From Sinorhizobium garamanticum (GTDB lineage: Bacteria; Pseudomonadota; Alphaproteobacteria; Rhizobiales; Rhizobiaceae): DNA of 64,000 nucleotides. Under the pieces are notes generated by a model that had not been told where the DNA came from, ran no database searches, and saw only the letters and a program-made list of their open reading frames with translations. The stretch covers positions 3,355,001 to 3,419,000 of the forward strand of contig NZ_CP120373.1 of assembly GCF_029892065.1 (NCBI RefSeq), read 5' to 3'. The position numbers and the translations under genes were made by a program. Shown piece after piece: positions 26,636 to 34,913 of this stretch (within the stretch, counting starts at the first letter, position 1; each line of letters opens with the position of its first letter).

Positions 26636-27016
26636 ATGAAACGTCTCATCATTGCCCTGGTCGCCAGCTCCTTCCTGGCAAGCCCTATGGCTCTCGCCCA
26701 ACCGTCCGGATCTTTCGAGGTTGCGCAGGCGCATGACCGTTACCGGTCCAAGTCAGTCGACCGCCACGTAGACAAGCGGGTCGATCGGCACGTCGAGAAG
26801 ACTGTCGAAAAACGGGTGATCATCAAGAAGCATCGCTGGGCGCGCGGCCATCGGCTAAGCGCGGCAGAGCGCCGGCACATGGCCTATGTCCGTGACTACC
26901 GCCGTTACAAGCTGCGCACACCGCCACGCGGCCAGCAATGGGTGCGCGTCGACAATGATTTCCTGCTGATCAGCCTCGCGACGGGCGTGATCGTCGGGCT
27001 TGCCGCGGCGCACTGA
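26636..27016 (+). CDS. RcnB-like periplasmic protein
   Basis: 126 residues with a signal peptide (MKRLIIALVASSFLASPMALAQ). A charged central part carries repeated DxHVxKxVxxHV motifs (SVDRHVDKRVDRHVEKTVEKRV). The C-terminal YRRYKLRTPPRGQQWVRVDNDFLLISLATGVIVG is the hallmark of the RcnB family, where RcnB itself is a periplasmic factor in nickel/cobalt homeostasis. Many rhizobial homologues have no proven metal role. The upstream 130 bases are AT-rich with several overlapping inverted repeats, suggesting regulated transcription. Confidence 0.82.
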   Translation: MKRLIIALVASSFLASPMALAQPSGSFEVAQAHDRYRSKSVDRHVDKRVDRHVEKTVEKRVIIKKHRWARGHRLSAAERRHMAYVRDYRRYKLRTPPRGQQWVRVDNDFLLISLATGVIVGLAAAH

Positions 27017-27070
27017 TCCCCAGCAGCTTGGAGCGGTGGCGGCCCGCAGGCCGCCTCGTTCTCGTCCGAC

Positions 27071-27167
27071 TACAGCGCCGCGTGTTTCTTGAGACGCGCA
27101 AAGGTCGCTGTAGCAATCGCTGCATGATTTTGTCGTCAAATCGATTCCGATTTGAGGAACCATGCAT
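27071..27167 (-). repeat. Bipartite palindromic repeat, family A, copy 2 (reversed)
   Basis: Runs TACAGCGCCGCG ... CGCTGTAG, then TGCATGATTTTG ... CATGCAT, the reverse of the copy at 2454-2558. It ends directly at the left border of the MITE-like element at 27168. Confidence 0.8.
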
Positions 27168-27443
27168 TAGAGCCCTTCAGGGTTAAATGGAAACAGTTCT
27201 GTTGGCTCAAACGGAGTCGGATGGGCGACCGGCCGGCGCGCGGCGTAGCCAAAGCATACGGCCAAGCCGGCCGGCCGATCAGGCGGCCCGTTTCAGCCAA
27301 CCCGAAGGGCCGGGCATCTTTCCGCCAGGCTCAGAGGCGATCGGCTCGGACATACATCCGGGTACGCCCCTTCGCCGATCGCCTCTGCCCTGACGAAAAC
27401 CTGCTCCGGCAGAACTGCTTCCATTTAACCCTGAAGGGCTCTA
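27168..27443. mobile_element. MITE-like element (about 276 bp) with long terminal inverted repeats
   Basis: The left end TAGAGCCCTTCAGGGTTAAA and its continuation through 27201 are matched in inverted orientation by 27410-27443 with a single mismatch in the 33 bases 27169-27201 versus 27410-27442. Including the outermost T/A the ends read TAGAGC and GCTCTA, compatible with a TA target as used by IS630/mariner-type transposases. An inner inverted repeat (GAGGCGATCGGC / GCCGATCGCCTC, about 27346-27384) lies near the right end. No coding frame spans it. Confidence 0.65.
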
Positions 27444-27668
27444 GGCCCGACCTCGAAAAGAGGGCGCCGTGTGCGGTCGGAGGAGAGTCGGGAGGCTCTC
27501 CTGCTCGCGCGGACCGAAAAGCGACAGCTCGATCGGTCCTTGCTCCTCCGAGGGTGCAACCGCCGCTTCCTCGTCGAAGAACGGATCGAACATCGGCACA
27601 GGCCGCCCCACTGCGTTCAACGCCGTGCAAACGAAGCGGAGCTTGCGTCGCGACGGGACGCCCGACAT
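27441..27668 (-). CDS. Small hypothetical protein coupled to the COG0523 gene
   Basis: 75 residues. The ATG at 27668 overlaps the stop of the upstream COG0523 gene (TGATG), a layout that indicates translational coupling. The sequence ([20 protein letters not shown] ... MFDPFFDEEAAVAPSEEQ) is acidic in the middle and shows no known motif. Its last codons touch the right arm of the MITE-like element, so the 3' end may have been replaced by that insertion. Role unknown; a zinc-response link is suggested only by position. Confidence 0.5.
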   Translation of the reverse strand: MSGVPSRRKLRFVCTALNAVGRPVPMFDPFFDEEAAVAPSEEQGPIELSLFGPREQESLPTLLRPHTAPSFRGRA

Positions 27669-28870
27669 CAGGCCGCCCGCTGCGTCCAGCTCGCGAAGGG
27701 ATCCGGCAGATCGCGCCAGCGCTCCGGCCGAAAGGCGTCTTCCTTGATCAGGCAGGCATCGAGCCCGGCGCGAAGTGTCGTCTCATCCATCGGATCGGCG
27801 CCGATGAAGACGATCTCCTGTCGCCGGTCGCCCCAGACCGGATCGATATAGGGGGCGATCGCCTTGTGGAAGTCCGTGTCGCGCGGCCATTGCTCCTTGG
27901 GCACCGACGCCCACCAGAGCCCCATCTTGCCCGTGCGCACCAGCGGTCCGGCCTGGTTCAGCTCGCCGACGTGATAGGGGCGCGTGGCCAACCAGAAGAA
28001 GCCCTTGGCGCGTAGCACGCCCGGCCATGACTGGTTCAGGAAGGTCTGGAAGCGCATCGGATCGAAGGGCTGGCGCGCGCGATACACGAAGGAATTGATA
28101 CCGTATTCCTCCGTTTCCGGAACGTGATCCTTGAAACCGTTGAGTTCCTTGTACCAGAGCGGATGCTGCGCGGCCTTGAGCAAATCGAAGCGGCGGGTGC
28201 CGAGCACTTCGCGCAGTTCCACCTTGCCGAAATCGGTTTCGATCAGTTTCGCGTCTGGGTTAAGACCGACGATGATCTTGCGCGCGGCGTCGAGTTGTTC
28301 CGCCGACGCCGTTCCCACCTTGTTGAGGACAATCACATCGGCGAATTCGATCTGCTCGACCAGCAGATCGACGAGCGTGCGGATGTCGCCTTCGCCCGCC
28401 GTTTCGCCCCGGTCGGCGAGGAAGTCGAGGCAGGAATAATCGGCGAGCAGGTTGGCTGCATCCACCACCGTCACCATCGTGTCGAGGCGGGCGACGTCGG
28501 CGAGGCTTTCGCCATTTTCATTGCGGAAGTCGAACGTGATCGCGACTGGCAGGGGTTCGGAAATGCCGCTCGATTCAATCAGCAGGTAGTCGAAGCGATC
28601 CTGTTCGGCGAGGTTGCGCACCTCGCGCAGGAGATCGTCGCGAAGTGTGCAACAGATGCAGCCATTGGTCATCTCGACGAGCTGTTCCTCCGTACGCGAA
28701 AGATTGGCGCTGCCGTCACGCACCAGCGAGGCGTCGATGTTGATCTCGCTCATGTCATTGACGATCACGGCGACGCGCAGACCGTCGCGGTTGGAAAGCA
28801 CATGGTTCAGCAGTGTCGTCTTACCGGCGCCGAGAAACCCGGAAAGGACGGTGACGGGGAGTTTTTCCAT
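27668..28870 (-). CDS. COG0523 family GTP-binding metallochaperone (zinc-limitation type)
   Basis: 400 residues from ATG 28870. The N-terminal GTPase has the Walker A loop [16 protein letters not shown], the metal-binding CxCC motif [12 protein letters not shown], and NKVG as base-recognition loop. The C-terminal CobW-like domain ends with [16 protein letters not shown] and DPF. COG0523 proteins with a Zur box upstream are zinc-transfer factors (ZNG1/ZigA/YeiR type) that supply metal to client enzymes under deficiency. A near-palindromic Zur-like site is present at 28886-28900, just upstream. The znuABC-zur block follows 140 bases away, supporting a zinc role rather than a cobalamin one. Confidence 0.9.
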   Translation of the reverse strand: MEKLPVTVLSGFLGAGKTTLLNHVLSNRDGLRVAVIVNDMSEINIDASLVRDGSANLSRTEEQLVEMTNGCICCTLRDDLLREVRNLAEQDRFDYLLIESSGISEPLPVAITFDFRNENGESLADVARLDTMVTVVDAANLLADYSCLDFLADRGETAGEGDIRTLVDLLVEQIEFADVIVLNKVGTASAEQLDAARKIIVGLNPDAKLIETDFGKVELREVLGTRRFDLLKAAQHPLWYKELNGFKDHVPETEEYGINSFVYRARQPFDPMRFQTFLNQSWPGVLRAKGFFWLATRPYHVGELNQAGPLVRTGKMGLWWASVPKEQWPRDTDFHKAIAPYIDPVWGDRRQEIVFIGADPMDETTLRAGLDACLIKEDAFRPERWRDLPDPFASWTQRAA

Positions 28871-28885
28871 TGCATGGTGTCCATA

Positions 28886-28900
28886 TGTTATATCGTTACA
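28886..28900. promoter_or_regulatory. Zur-like operator upstream of the COG0523 gene
   Basis: TGTTATATCGTTACA is a near-palindrome of the form TGTTA/TAACA, resembling the two sites between znuA and znuC. It lies 16 bases upstream of the ATG, where binding would block transcription. Seen as a pattern; binding is inferred from the zinc context. Confidence 0.5.
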
Positions 28901-28965
28901 GTAACACGGGAAAGAAAAGGCGGACTTTGCAGCCCGCCTTCGCCGTCTTGGGAGGACGACTTTTG

Positions 28966-29011
28966 GAATTCGCAATTCCGGACGGAAAACCGTTACACCT
29001 AGAACTGCTTT
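28966..29011. repeat. Short palindromic repeat (family E)
   Basis: GGAATTCGCAATTCCGGACG followed by GAAAACCG and TAGAACTGCT. A close relative occurs at 51724-51779 (GTTCCGGACGGAAAACCGC, then TTTTCCTGGAACTG). Confidence 0.55.
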
Positions 29012-30029
29012 AGCTCGCCGAAGCGAGGCAGGATTTCAAGGATGTGCCGATGTTCTCCATCAGTTGGAAATAGAGGTCCGGACCGGCATCAAGCGTTGCG
29101 GCCTCGGGGTCGAGGGTTCCCGATTTTGCCGGGGTGCCCTCGATGACGACGTTGATCAGCTTCGGCTCGAACTGCGGTTCGGCGAAGACGCAGGTCGCGC
29201 CCAGCTCCTTGATCTTGGCACGGATTTCGGAAAGCCGTTCGGCGCCGGGCAGCACCTCGGGGCTTACCGTGATGGAGCCGGCGACCCGCACCTTGTAGCG
29301 ATGCTCGAAATATTGATAGGCATCGTGGAAGACGACAAAAGGCTTGTCCTGGACTGGCGCCACAGTCTCGGCGAGGTGTTTGTCCAGTGCATCCAATCTT
29401 TGGTTGAGCTTGTCCAGATTGGCCTCGTACGCGGCGGCGTTGGCGGGGTCGGCTTCGGCGAGCGCCTTTTCGATCTCGTTGGCCATCGCCTTGGCGTTCA
29501 TCGGGTCGAGCCACATATGCATGTCGAACTCGCCCTCGGCATGGTGGTCATGATCGTTAGCCGGCTCCTGTTCGGCGGCGTGCTCTTCATGCTCGTGGCC
29601 GTCATGGGCAGCTTCTTCGGCACCGTGACTGTCGCCTTCATGGCCTTCGTCGTCGTCCGCGTGCGCCTCGAACGCGCCGCCCTCGCGGAACTTCAGCTTC
29701 TCAAGGCCGGGCGCTTCGCCGAGTTCCACCACTTTGGCGCCGCTGCCGAGCGCTTCGAGCGGCTTGTCCAGGAAGGCCTCGAGGCCGTGGCCGACCCAGA
29801 ACACCACCTTGGCCTCCTGCAGTGCCGCGGCATTCGAGGGCTTCATGTTGTAGGTATGTGGCGAGGCGCCGCCCTCGACGATAAGCGACGGTTTTCCGAC
29901 TCCCTCCATGATCGAAGCGACCAGCGAGTGCACAGGCTTGATGGAAGCCACCACATTGGGTGCATCCGCCCAGGCGGGAGAGGAGAGAAGGACGGTGGAT
30001 GCAAAGAGCAGGGCAGGCGTCGATTTCAT
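29010..30029 (-). CDS. znuA: Zinc ABC transporter substrate-binding protein
   Basis: 339 residues with a signal peptide ([21 protein letters not shown]). The zinc-binding histidines fall in [14 protein letters not shown], in the MHMWLDP motif and in [22 protein letters not shown] long His/Asp/Glu-rich loop lies at about residues 120-168 ([20 protein letters not shown] and more), characteristic of ZnuA rather than manganese-binding relatives. It captures Zn in the periplasm and delivers it to ZnuB. It is divergent from znuC, with two Zur-type palindromes in the 149-base spacer. Confidence 0.96.
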   Translation of the reverse strand: MKSTPALLFASTVLLSSPAWADAPNVVASIKPVHSLVASIMEGVGKPSLIVEGGASPHTYNMKPSNAAALQEAKVVFWVGHGLEAFLDKPLEALGSGAKVVELGEAPGLEKLKFREGGAFEAHADDDEGHEGDSHGAEEAAHDGHEHEEHAAEQEPANDHDHHAEGEFDMHMWLDPMNAKAMANEIEKALAEADPANAAAYEANLDKLNQRLDALDKHLAETVAPVQDKPFVVFHDAYQYFEHRYKVRVAGSITVSPEVLPGAERLSEIRAKIKELGATCVFAEPQFEPKLINVVIEGTPAKSGTLDPEAATLDAGPDLYFQLMENIGTSLKSCLASAS

Positions 30030-30099
30030 CGGGGTCTCCGAGCTTTACAGGTTCAAAATGTTGGGCAGCCTCTGCGCATCGGCGTTGCGCAGGCTCGCC

Positions 30100-30116
30100 A
30101 TGTAATGTTATTACAT
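30100..30116. promoter_or_regulatory. Zur box 1 (znuA/znuCB-zur divergent promoter)
   Basis: ATGTAATGTTATTACAT is a perfect 7+7 palindrome around three central bases, the form expected of a Fur/Zur-family site. It lies 71 bases upstream of znuA and 63 bases upstream of znuC. Confidence 0.7.
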
Positions 30117-30122
30117 CAATTG

Positions 30123-30137
30123 CGTTATGCTATAACG
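30123..30137. promoter_or_regulatory. Zur box 2 (znuA/znuCB-zur divergent promoter)
   Basis: CGTTATGCTATAACG is a perfect 6+6 palindrome, 23 bases (about two helical turns) from box 1. The pair could repress both directions cooperatively. Confidence 0.65.
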
Positions 30138-30178
30138 TGTGCGATAGCCAGTGGCAACCATCAATCCGGAATTTTTTG

Positions 30179-31087
30179 ATGCTGAATCTCCGATCGCCAG
30201 AAACGAGGCCGCTCGTCAGCCTCAATAACACCGGGGTCCGCCGGAACGGGCGGTGGCTCGTGCGCGGCGTCGAGTTTTCGATCAGCCGCGGCGAAATCGT
30301 CACTCTCATCGGTCCGAACGGCTCGGGAAAATCGACGACGGCGAAGACCGCGATCGGCGTCCTGAAGCCGGACGAGGGCCATGTTGAGCGGGTCGCTGGG
30401 CTCAAGGTCGGCTATGTCCCGCAGAAGCTTGCCGTCGACTGGACCTTGCCGTTGACCGTCGAGCGGCTGATGACGTTGACCGGGCCGCTGAAGGGGCGCG
30501 AGATCGAGGAGGCGCTCGCCGCAACCGGCATGCTGCACATGGCAAAAGCGGAAGTGCAGCATCTTTCGGGGGGCGAGTTCCAGCGCGCAATGCTTGCCCG
30601 CGCAATCGCCCGCAAGCCTGACCTGCTTGTTCTCGACGAACCGGTGCAGGGCGTCGATTTCTCCGGCGAGATTGCGCTTTACGAACTCATCAAGCAGATC
30701 CGCAACCGCACAGGCTGCGGCATCCTGCTGATCTCGCATGATCTCCACATCGTCATGGCCGAGACCGATACTGTCGTCTGCCTCAACGGACATGTCTGCT
30801 GCCGCGGCACGCCGCAGGCGGTGAGCCAGAGCCCGGAATATCTGAAGCTGTTCGGCCGGCGGGCAGCGGGCACGCTCGCGGTCTACAGCCACCATCACGA
30901 CCATACGCACCTGCCGGACGGCCGCGTGCTGCATGCCGACGGCAGCATCACCGAAAGCTGTTTCCCGGGCGATGGGCATCATCACCACGAGGAAGCCGAG
31001 GACGTGCACAATCACGATCCGGACTGCGGCTGCGGCCATCACACGCGACTCCAGGGCTTCGAACAGGCGGAGAAGCGCGATGCTTGA
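30179..31087 (+). CDS. znuC: Zinc ABC transporter ATP-binding protein with His/Cys-rich tail
   Basis: 302 residues from ATG 30179. Walker A is GPNGSGKST, the signature LSGGEFQRAMLARAI, Walker B LLVLDEPVQGVD and the switch ISHDLH. After the ATPase core the last 60 or so residues are very rich in His, Asp and Cys (SHHHDHTHLPDG, GDGHHHHEEAEDVHNHDPD and CGCGHH). ZnuC proteins of Rhizobiales and Vibrio often carry such tails, probably for zinc sensing or storage at the cytoplasmic side. It overlaps znuB by eight bases. Confidence 0.95.
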   Translation: MLNLRSPETRPLVSLNNTGVRRNGRWLVRGVEFSISRGEIVTLIGPNGSGKSTTAKTAIGVLKPDEGHVERVAGLKVGYVPQKLAVDWTLPLTVERLMTLTGPLKGREIEEALAATGMLHMAKAEVQHLSGGEFQRAMLARAIARKPDLLVLDEPVQGVDFSGEIALYELIKQIRNRTGCGILLISHDLHIVMAETDTVVCLNGHVCCRGTPQAVSQSPEYLKLFGRRAAGTLAVYSHHHDHTHLPDGRVLHADGSITESCFPGDGHHHHEEAEDVHNHDPDCGCGHHTRLQGFEQAEKRDA

Positions 31088-31907
31088 CGATTTCTTCATC
31101 CGCGCGCTCGTTGCCGGCATCGGCATCGCCATGGTCGCCGGCCCGCTCGGCTGCTTCGTCATCTGGCGGCGCATGGCCTATTTCGGCGACACCATGGCCC
31201 ATTCGGCGCTGCTCGGCGTGGCGCTGTCGCTGCTCCTCGAACTCAATCTGATGGTCAGCGTCTTCATCGTCGCCTCCGTTGTCTCGCTTCTGCTGCTCTT
31301 CCTGCAGAAGCGCGGTGCGCTGTCGACGGACGCGCTGCTCGGCATCCTCTCGCATTCGGCCCTGTCGATCGGCCTCGTCATCGTCGCCTTCATGACCTGG
31401 GTTCGGATCGATCTCGTCGGCTTTCTCTTCGGTGATATCCTCGCCGTCTCCGAGGCCGACATCGACATTATCTGGGGCGGCGGCATTCTGGTGATCTTCG
31501 CGCTCGTCTATCTCTGGCGGCCGCTGCTTGCCTCGACCGTCAATCCGGAACTGGCGGAAGCCGAAGGCCTGCGGCCAGAGAGGACACGGCTCTTCTTCAT
31601 GCTGCTGATGGCGCTGGTGATCGCCATCGCCATGAAGATCGTCGGCATCCTGTTGATCACGTCGCTTCTGATCATACCGGCGGCGACCGCGCGCCGCTTT
31701 GCCGGCTCGCCGGAGATCATGGCCGTTCTCGCTTCGCTGATCGGCGCGCTCGCCGTCGTCGGCGGCCTTTTTGGCTCGCTCCACTTCGACACGCCGTCGG
31801 GACCGTCTATCGTGGTTGCGGCGCTGGCGCTGTTCGTGCTGAGTCTCCTGCCGATCGGCAGACAGCTCGAAAGCGCATCACATTCTTCGCATGGAGGGCA
31901 TCATTGA
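31080..31907 (+). CDS. znuB: Zinc ABC transporter permease
   Basis: 275 residues with eight or so hydrophobic segments, starting MLDDFFIRALVAGIGIAMVAGPLGCFVIWRRMAYFGDTMAHSALLGVAL. That opening is diagnostic of the ABC-3 metal permease family, as is GDILAVSEADI. The C-terminus ends HSSHGGHH, a further histidine cluster. The ATG lies inside znuC, and the stop overlaps the zur start (TGATG), so znuC, znuB and zur are one coupled transcript. Confidence 0.95.
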   Translation: MLDDFFIRALVAGIGIAMVAGPLGCFVIWRRMAYFGDTMAHSALLGVALSLLLELNLMVSVFIVASVVSLLLLFLQKRGALSTDALLGILSHSALSIGLVIVAFMTWVRIDLVGFLFGDILAVSEADIDIIWGGGILVIFALVYLWRPLLASTVNPELAEAEGLRPERTRLFFMLLMALVIAIAMKIVGILLITSLLIIPAATARRFAGSPEIMAVLASLIGALAVVGGLFGSLHFDTPSGPSIVVAALALFVLSLLPIGRQLESASHSSHGGHH

Positions 31908-32305
31908 TGGTCACGCCGCAATTGACGAAAAACCAGTCGCTGGTGATGGGAGCGCTGGCCCATTCGGAAGGCCCGATGAGCGCCTATACCATTCTCGACA
32001 AGCTGCGCGACCAGGGTTTTCGCGCGCCGCTGCAGGTCTATCGCGCGCTCGACAAGCTGCTCGAATACGGCCTCGTCCACCGGCTCGAAAGCCTGAACGC
32101 CTTCGTGGCCTGCACCTGCCCGCATGAGCACGAGCATGATCGCGGCGTCACCGCCTTCACCATCTGCGAGGGCTGCGGCCAGGTGACGGAGTTCAACGAC
32201 GCGGCGATCGAGGAGCGCCTTTCGGCGCTCGTGCGCGCACAGAGCTTCAAGACCGAAAAGACGACGATCGAGATCCGCGGCCACTGCAAGAGTTGCGCCG
32301 CCTGA
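31907..32305 (+). CDS. zur: Zinc uptake regulator, Fur family
   Basis: 132 residues from ATG 31907, with GGAGGG upstream inside znuB. The N-terminal winged helix reads LTKNQSLVMGALAHSEGPMSAYTILDKLRDQGFRAPLQVYRALDKLLEYGLVHRLES. The dimerisation domain has the structural-zinc cysteines FTICEGCGQV and the C-terminal CKSC. The regulatory-site cluster CPHEHEHD replaces the Fur-type motif and fits Zur. With zinc bound it should repress the znu genes through the palindromes at 30100-30137, and its own synthesis with them. Confidence 0.95.
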   Translation: MVTPQLTKNQSLVMGALAHSEGPMSAYTILDKLRDQGFRAPLQVYRALDKLLEYGLVHRLESLNAFVACTCPHEHEHDRGVTAFTICEGCGQVTEFNDAAIEERLSALVRAQSFKTEKTTIEIRGHCKSCAA

Positions 32306-32323
32306 TTTGTGTCGGCGTGAGCG

Positions 32324-32854
32324 TCAGTCCAGCCGCGTGAACTGGGCGGCATAGCGCTGCCAATTCTTCACATAGTGTTCGGCGGAACGCTTCAGCTTCT
32401 CGACGGCGGCGTCATCAAGCGTGCGGATCACTTTGGCTGGTGTACCGACAATCAGCGAATTGTCTGGAAATTGCTTGCCTTCGGTGATGAGTGCATTGGC
32501 GCCTACAAGGCAGTTCCTGCCGATCTGCGCGCCATTCAACACGATTGCGCCCATGCCTATCAGCGAATTGTCGCCGATCGAGCAGCCGTGGATGATCGCC
32601 CGGTGGCCGATGGTGCAACCTTCGCCGATGGTCGTCGGAAAACCGGGGTCGACGTGGATGATGACGGCTTCCTGGATGTTCGTGCGCGCGCCGATGCGGA
32701 TCGGCTCGTTGTCGCCACGCAGTGTCGCACCGAACCAGATGCCGACATCCTCGCCGATTTCCACCTGGCCGATGACGTTGGCATCAGGGGCGATCCAATA
32801 GCTGCCTTCAGCCGGCCTTTGAGGCCGCAGCGGTCCAAGTGCGAAGAGCGGCAT
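32324..32854 (-). CDS. Gamma carbonic anhydrase family protein (left-handed beta-helix)
   Basis: 176 residues with GGGAGGAAA before the ATG. The repeated hexapeptides (VIGQVEIGEDVGIWFGATLRGD, IRIGARTNIQEAVIIHVD, TIGEGCTIGHRAIIHGCSIG) form the left-handed beta-helix. The three metal-binding histidines fall in IIHVD and in GHRAIIHG. It belongs to the YrdA/PaaY/CaiE group, which bind Zn or Fe; some members are active carbonic anhydrases, others act as thioesterases. It probably shares a leftward transcript with the FAH-family gene 24 bases upstream. Confidence 0.93.
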   Translation of the reverse strand: MPLFALGPLRPQRPAEGSYWIAPDANVIGQVEIGEDVGIWFGATLRGDNEPIRIGARTNIQEAVIIHVDPGFPTTIGEGCTIGHRAIIHGCSIGDNSLIGMGAIVLNGAQIGRNCLVGANALITEGKQFPDNSLIVGTPAKVIRTLDDAAVEKLKRSAEHYVKNWQRYAAQFTRLD

Positions 32855-32878
32855 GCGTGTTTCCTCCCTGGCGCCAGG

Positions 32879-33565
32879 TTAGATCACAGTGACCGAGAGC
32901 GCGGCGATGCCATCGACGCCGCAGGTGACGACGTCGCCACGCTGAACCGGGCCGACGCCTGCAGGCGTTCCGGTCATGATGACATCACCCGGCGCAAGCG
33001 TGAAGGTCGTTGAAAGCTCGGCGATGATCTCGGGTACCTTCCAGATCATCTGGTCGAGATCGCCCTGCTGGCGCGTTTCGCCGTTGACCTTCAGCCAGAT
33101 ATTGCCGTTGCTCGGGTGGCCGATCGCTTCGGCCGGCACGATCTCCGAGACCGGTGCGGAATGCTCGAAAGCTTTGGCTGCAGTCCAGGGCTTGCCGGCC
33201 TTCTTGGCTTCGGCCTGGAGGTCACGGCGCGTGAAATCGATGCCGACGGCGTATCCATAGACGTGGTTGAGCGCTTCCTCGACGGGAATGTCGGCGCCGC
33301 CGCTGCGCAGGGCGACGATCAGTTCCACCTCGTGGTGCACATCAAAGGAGCGCGGCGGGTAGGGGAATTCCTCGCCAGGCGGCAGCAGATTGTCCGGATT
33401 TTTCTGGAAGAAGAAGGGCGGTTCGCGGTCGGGATCATGCCCCATCTCGATCGCGTGGGCGGCATAGTTGCGGCCGACGCAATAGACGCGCCGGACCGGA
33501 AAGCCCACGAGGCTGCCGGAAATCGGCAGCAGCACGGGCGGCGAGGGCGGTATGACTGTTTCCAT
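32879..33565 (-). CDS. Fumarylacetoacetate hydrolase family protein
   Basis: 228 residues, the length of single-domain FAH enzymes. The metal-binding acidic residues are in VHHEVELIVAL (Glu-x-Glu) and in the Asp of GYAVGIDFTRRDLQAEAKKAG. The oxyanion and end motifs are PGDVIMTGTPAGVGPV and RGDVV. Members decarboxylate oxaloacetate, cleave acylpyruvates or hydrate dienoates; the short VRRVYCVGRNYAAHAIEMG type is closest to acylpyruvase/oxaloacetate decarboxylase (FAHD1-like). No linked catabolic genes narrow it down. Confidence 0.93.
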   Translation of the reverse strand: METVIPPSPPVLLPISGSLVGFPVRRVYCVGRNYAAHAIEMGHDPDREPPFFFQKNPDNLLPPGEEFPYPPRSFDVHHEVELIVALRSGGADIPVEEALNHVYGYAVGIDFTRRDLQAEAKKAGKPWTAAKAFEHSAPVSEIVPAEAIGHPSNGNIWLKVNGETRQQGDLDQMIWKVPEIIAELSTTFTLAPGDVIMTGTPAGVGPVQRGDVVTCGVDGIAALSVTVI

Positions 33566-33578
33566 GATCGTCCCCTTC

Positions 33579-33635
33579 TACAGCGCCGCGCGTCCGATTG
33601 GACCCGCAAAGGTCGCTGTAGCACTTTGAATTGCT
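33579..33635 (-). repeat. Family A repeat, second hairpin only (copy 3)
   Basis: TACAGCGCCGCGCG ... GTCGCTGTAG with the GCACTTTGAATT flank, equal to the second hairpin of the repeat at 2454-2558 in reverse. The first hairpin is missing. Confidence 0.7.
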
Positions 33636-33787
33636 ACCGCGATCAACCCGGCGGCGAAAATCGCCGCAGCGACCTTGCGTATCGATAGATGCGCGTCACT
33701 GCGGCGAATCTGAAGCTGGACGTTAGCAGCCGGAAGGGCTGCCGCAAAAGGCAAAGTTATGCCGATGGTTCGACACGGCGGCTGCAA

Positions 33788-33994
33788 TCAGGCGCAGCGC
33801 ACGTAGGCTTTAAGCTGGTCGCGTGTCAGAAACCGGCCGTCCGAGCGCGAGTTGAGCTCCGGATGGCTGTATTCGAGGCTGGGTACTTCGGGAAGTTCAA
33901 GGGCCTGTCGGACTGTCATGATACCGATGTCCTTGCGGCCGCTTTCGCGCTTCATGCTGACTTCGACTATGCGGTAGAGATGACTCTCGCTCAT
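33788..33994 (-). CDS. Small hypothetical protein
   Basis: 68 residues with GGGAGAG seven bases before the ATG. The sequence starts MSESHLYRIVEVSMKRESGRKD and has IMTVRQALELPEVPSLEYS and SDGRFLTRDQLKAYVRCA, a soluble mixed profile with no membrane span. It is not a repeat remnant and its codon use fits the region, so it is probably real. Function unknown; no coupled neighbours. Confidence 0.6.
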   Translation of the reverse strand: MSESHLYRIVEVSMKRESGRKDIGIMTVRQALELPEVPSLEYSHPELNSRSDGRFLTRDQLKAYVRCA

Positions 33995-34257
33995 GCTGGC
34001 TCTCCCGTCTTATTTTTTTCCCCTTGGTGTGGACTAAAGCTCTCCGAAATTGGTTTTTGTGAGGCACCTCAGAATATAACTGAGAGAAATGAACGCTTCG
34101 CGACAGAAATCGGGCAGTTTCGCGAAGATTTCTGTGTCATTTCGAGATATGCGGATACGAAAAGTAACACTTTCCGCCTGCGATCGCTTAGGTCGGAAGC
34201 GGATATCGTACGCAATTAGACGGAGCCGGTAACTGGCTGCCGCGTAGCGCCGGTGCC

Positions 34258-34497
34258 TCAATGCGTCTCTAGATGCGCCTCCTTGGCGGCGGAAATAAAG
34301 AGCTTGCGGGCTTCCTCGACGGTACGGCGACCCTCGATTGCCGCGCGGCAGGCGCTGCGGGCGGCGACGTAGTAAGGTCCACGGTGGGGCCACTGGTCCG
34401 CCAGGCATCTCAGCGCGTCGGACGGTCCCTTGACCATGCGCACGTCGTTACGGGTCAAACCGAGCTCGATCGGATGGCTCCACAACACTTGATGCAT
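34258..34497 (-). CDS. DUF982 domain protein
   Basis: 79 residues from ATG 34497, which has AAGGAGGAG at the ideal distance; the longer frame upstream runs into a repeat. The pattern LGLTRNDVRMVKGPSDALRCLADQWPHRGPYYVAARSACRAAIEGRRTVEEARKLFISAAKEA is that of DUF982, a small family nearly restricted to Rhizobiales and usually present in many paralogues. The function of the family is unknown. Stand-alone gene. Confidence 0.85.
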   Translation of the reverse strand: MHQVLWSHPIELGLTRNDVRMVKGPSDALRCLADQWPHRGPYYVAARSACRAAIEGRRTVEEARKLFISAAKEAHLETH

Positions 34498-34913
34498 GCT
34501 TCTCCTCCTTGAGATCATGAACGACAACGTCGTCAGATGGGCACAGGTTCCGTACTCCTCGGACGCGCGCCCACGGCATGTTTCCTTAAATCTGAACCGA
34601 TTTAAGAATAAAATATGCAGCAATTCACAGTGCACCAGCGTCCTTTGCGCGTCTGACAAGCGCACGGCGCTGTAGGCCAAGCGCTTCAATGTAGCGCAGG
34701 AATTCCGGTTTGTCCGCTATTTTGCGGGGCCTCGTGCGCCGGAGGAACCATCGTGCTTCACATGGGTTTCGTTTCCGTAGACTCTGAGGGGAGCGGCCGG
34801 ACGATTGCCCTGGACGGTGGCGAACCGGGTGGCATTCCCTAAGGAGTTCATCGTGGTCGATCGCGCGCCGAGTTGGGACGGCGCGAGGTCTTCTGTCGTG
34901 TTAGGAAAGAACA
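34498..34913. other. Spacer between the DUF982 and DUF4174 genes
   Basis: 416 bases. 34577-34675 is a family A repeat. The remainder has only short unsupported frames, such as 34717-34929 on the minus strand, which lacks a ribosome site. Confidence 0.55.
34577..34675 (+). repeat. Bipartite palindromic repeat, family A, copy 4
   Basis: Degenerate relative of the copy at 2454-2558: TTTCCTTAAATCTGAACCGA ... AAATATGCAGCAATTCA, then CAGCGTCCTTTGCGCGTCTG ... GGCGCTGTAG. The first outer arm is weakened. Confidence 0.7.

Noticed and set aside
33578..33787. 69-codon minus-strand frame with signal-like hydrophobic stretch
   Set aside because: Its second half is coded by a family A repeat and no ribosome site is present.
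34000..34257. Gene in the AT-rich spacer before the DUF982 gene
   Set aside because: All frames are interrupted or lack starts; only some short inverted repeats (TTTCGCGAAGATTTC region) are seen.
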